64,000 bases of DNA from the NCBI RefSeq assembly GCF_015624425.1, contig NZ_CP049919.1, forward strand, positions 5,456,001 to 5,520,000, given 5' to 3'. Both the position numbers and the translations under genes were made by a program. The DNA is from Roseateles sp. DAIF2 (lineage in GTDB: Bacteria; Pseudomonadota; Gammaproteobacteria; Burkholderiales; Burkholderiaceae_C). This document shows, piece after piece, positions 63,507-64,000 of the stretch. The stretch's first letter is position 1; each line of letters begins with the position of its first letter. The notes under the pieces are model-generated. The model was not told the DNA's origin. It ran no database searches and worked only from the letters and a program-made list of their open reading frames with translations.

Positions 63507-64000
63507 ATGAGCTTTCCGGATTCCATCCATGCCCGCCTGCGCGCCGCCGTGCTCGCCTCCCTGCCCTGCCAGGCCGCCCCGGTGCAGCTGGCGCTGGGTG
63601 CCCTGCTGTCGGCGCAGCATGAGCCGGTGCACACGCTGATCGCCTGCAGCTTCGACGAGAGCGAGGCCTGCCTGCATGTCGGCGCGGCGCTGGACCTGGT
63701 GCATGTGGGCCTGCAGCGCCTGCATGCGCGGGTGGACGATCCCGAGGCCGAGGGTGGCGCGGCGCTGCTGGGCACGGCCGGCAATGTGCTGGCCGGCGAC
63801 TACCTGACCAGCGGCTCCTTCAAGCTGCTGGTGCATTGCCGCGAGATGCCGGTGCTGCAGCAGGTGGCCGATGCGATCACCCGGACCTGCGAGCTGGAAT
63901 GCGCGGCGCTGGGCCGGCCCGGCCCCTCGCCCCAGGAACGCGCGATCCCGCTGGGTGCTGCCGCAGCGCGCGCCGGCGCGATGCTGGCCCGCCTGACGGA
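63507..64000 (+). CDS. Divergent polyprenyl synthetase-like protein (partial, runs off the window)
   Basis: The 164 visible residues have the order of a polyprenyl diphosphate synthase: LGALLSAQHEPVHTLIACSF, an alpha-helical DLVHVGLQRLHARVDDPEAEGGAALLGTAGNVLAGDYLTSGSFKLLVHC, then a helix-rich part. In real synthases the first Asp-rich motif is HDDxxD followed by RRG; here it is ARVDDPEAEGG, keeping DDxxE but losing the His and the Arg pair that bind allylic diphosphate. The GDYL(T/L) motif is kept. It may therefore be a non-catalytic or altered-specificity relative, possibly the small subunit of a heteromeric synthase. The 3' part is not visible. Confidence 0.6.
   Translation, partial: MSFPDSIHARLRAAVLASLPCQAAPVQLALGALLSAQHEPVHTLIACSFDESEACLHVGAALDLVHVGLQRLHARVDDPEAEGGAALLGTAGNVLAGDYLTSGSFKLLVHCREMPVLQQVADAITRTCELECAALGRPGPSPQERAIPLGAAAARAGAMLARLT

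Overview
The window is about 70% GC with very high G/C third-position use and tight operons with 1-4 nt stop/start overlaps. Several gene neighbourhoods are typical of Betaproteobacteria, order Burkholderiales: rsmB-DUF4390-ntrY-ntrX, tkt-gap, birA followed by a SPOR-like gene, and fccB-fccA. The overall style suggests a free-living Rubrivivax/Roseateles-type relative. That placement is inferred from gene content; no rRNA is present to confirm it.

Layout. 1-10.9 kb is metabolism and signalling: a LysR tail, a Nu-class-like GST, a TspO-like membrane protein, an IclR regulator divergent from an HMG-CoA-lyase/CoA-transferase operon with a clear IclR box, a diguanylate cyclase, a LytS/LytTR two-component pair, an acyltransferase, gloA and a periplasmic binding protein. 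10.9-15.9 kb is an accessory patch: a complete IS256-family element (1390 bp, 29-bp inverted repeats, 9-bp target duplication), an unknown basic protein, a two-gene module (SleB-like muralytic enzyme plus exported partner), a decayed tyrosine integrase lacking both catalytic arginines, and a NYN-domain (LabA-type) gene behind an intrinsic-terminator hairpin. A tRNA-Phe gene bounds it at 16.1 kb.

16.2-21.3 kb is the rsmB-DUF4390-ntrY-ntrX operon; the NtrX-like regulator has no AAA+ domain. 21.3-28.7 kb holds folE-BLUF, fccB/fccA (sulfide:cytochrome c oxidoreductase), queC-lemA, a DUF4139 protein and proA. 28.7-39.8 kb holds a TPR protein, an operon with M28 peptidase, nitronate monooxygenase and GNAT genes, an AEC transporter, a hybrid-free sensor kinase, a GST/PNPOx-like pair and a divergent LysR regulator. 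39.8-52.3 kb holds an exported amidohydrolase, topB, a SET-domain methyltransferase with a post-SET cysteine motif, birA, a subtilase with a Gly-rich C-terminal anchor, a protein with duplicated TonB-C-like repeats, gap and tkt. 52.4-64 kb holds a hemerythrin, a three-gene signalling operon (REC plus degenerate HD-GYP, stand-alone REC, soluble PAS kinase), murU, a DUF4382 lipoprotein, an aldo/keto reductase, a Ubi-type monooxygenase, rnk, a tandem USP protein, cutA and the start of a divergent polyprenyl synthetase.

The most unusual points are the muralytic/exported-partner module beside integrase and IS remnants, the attenuator-like leader of the NYN gene, the folE-BLUF operon, the SET/post-SET protein, and the signalling operon with an inactivated HD-GYP domain.
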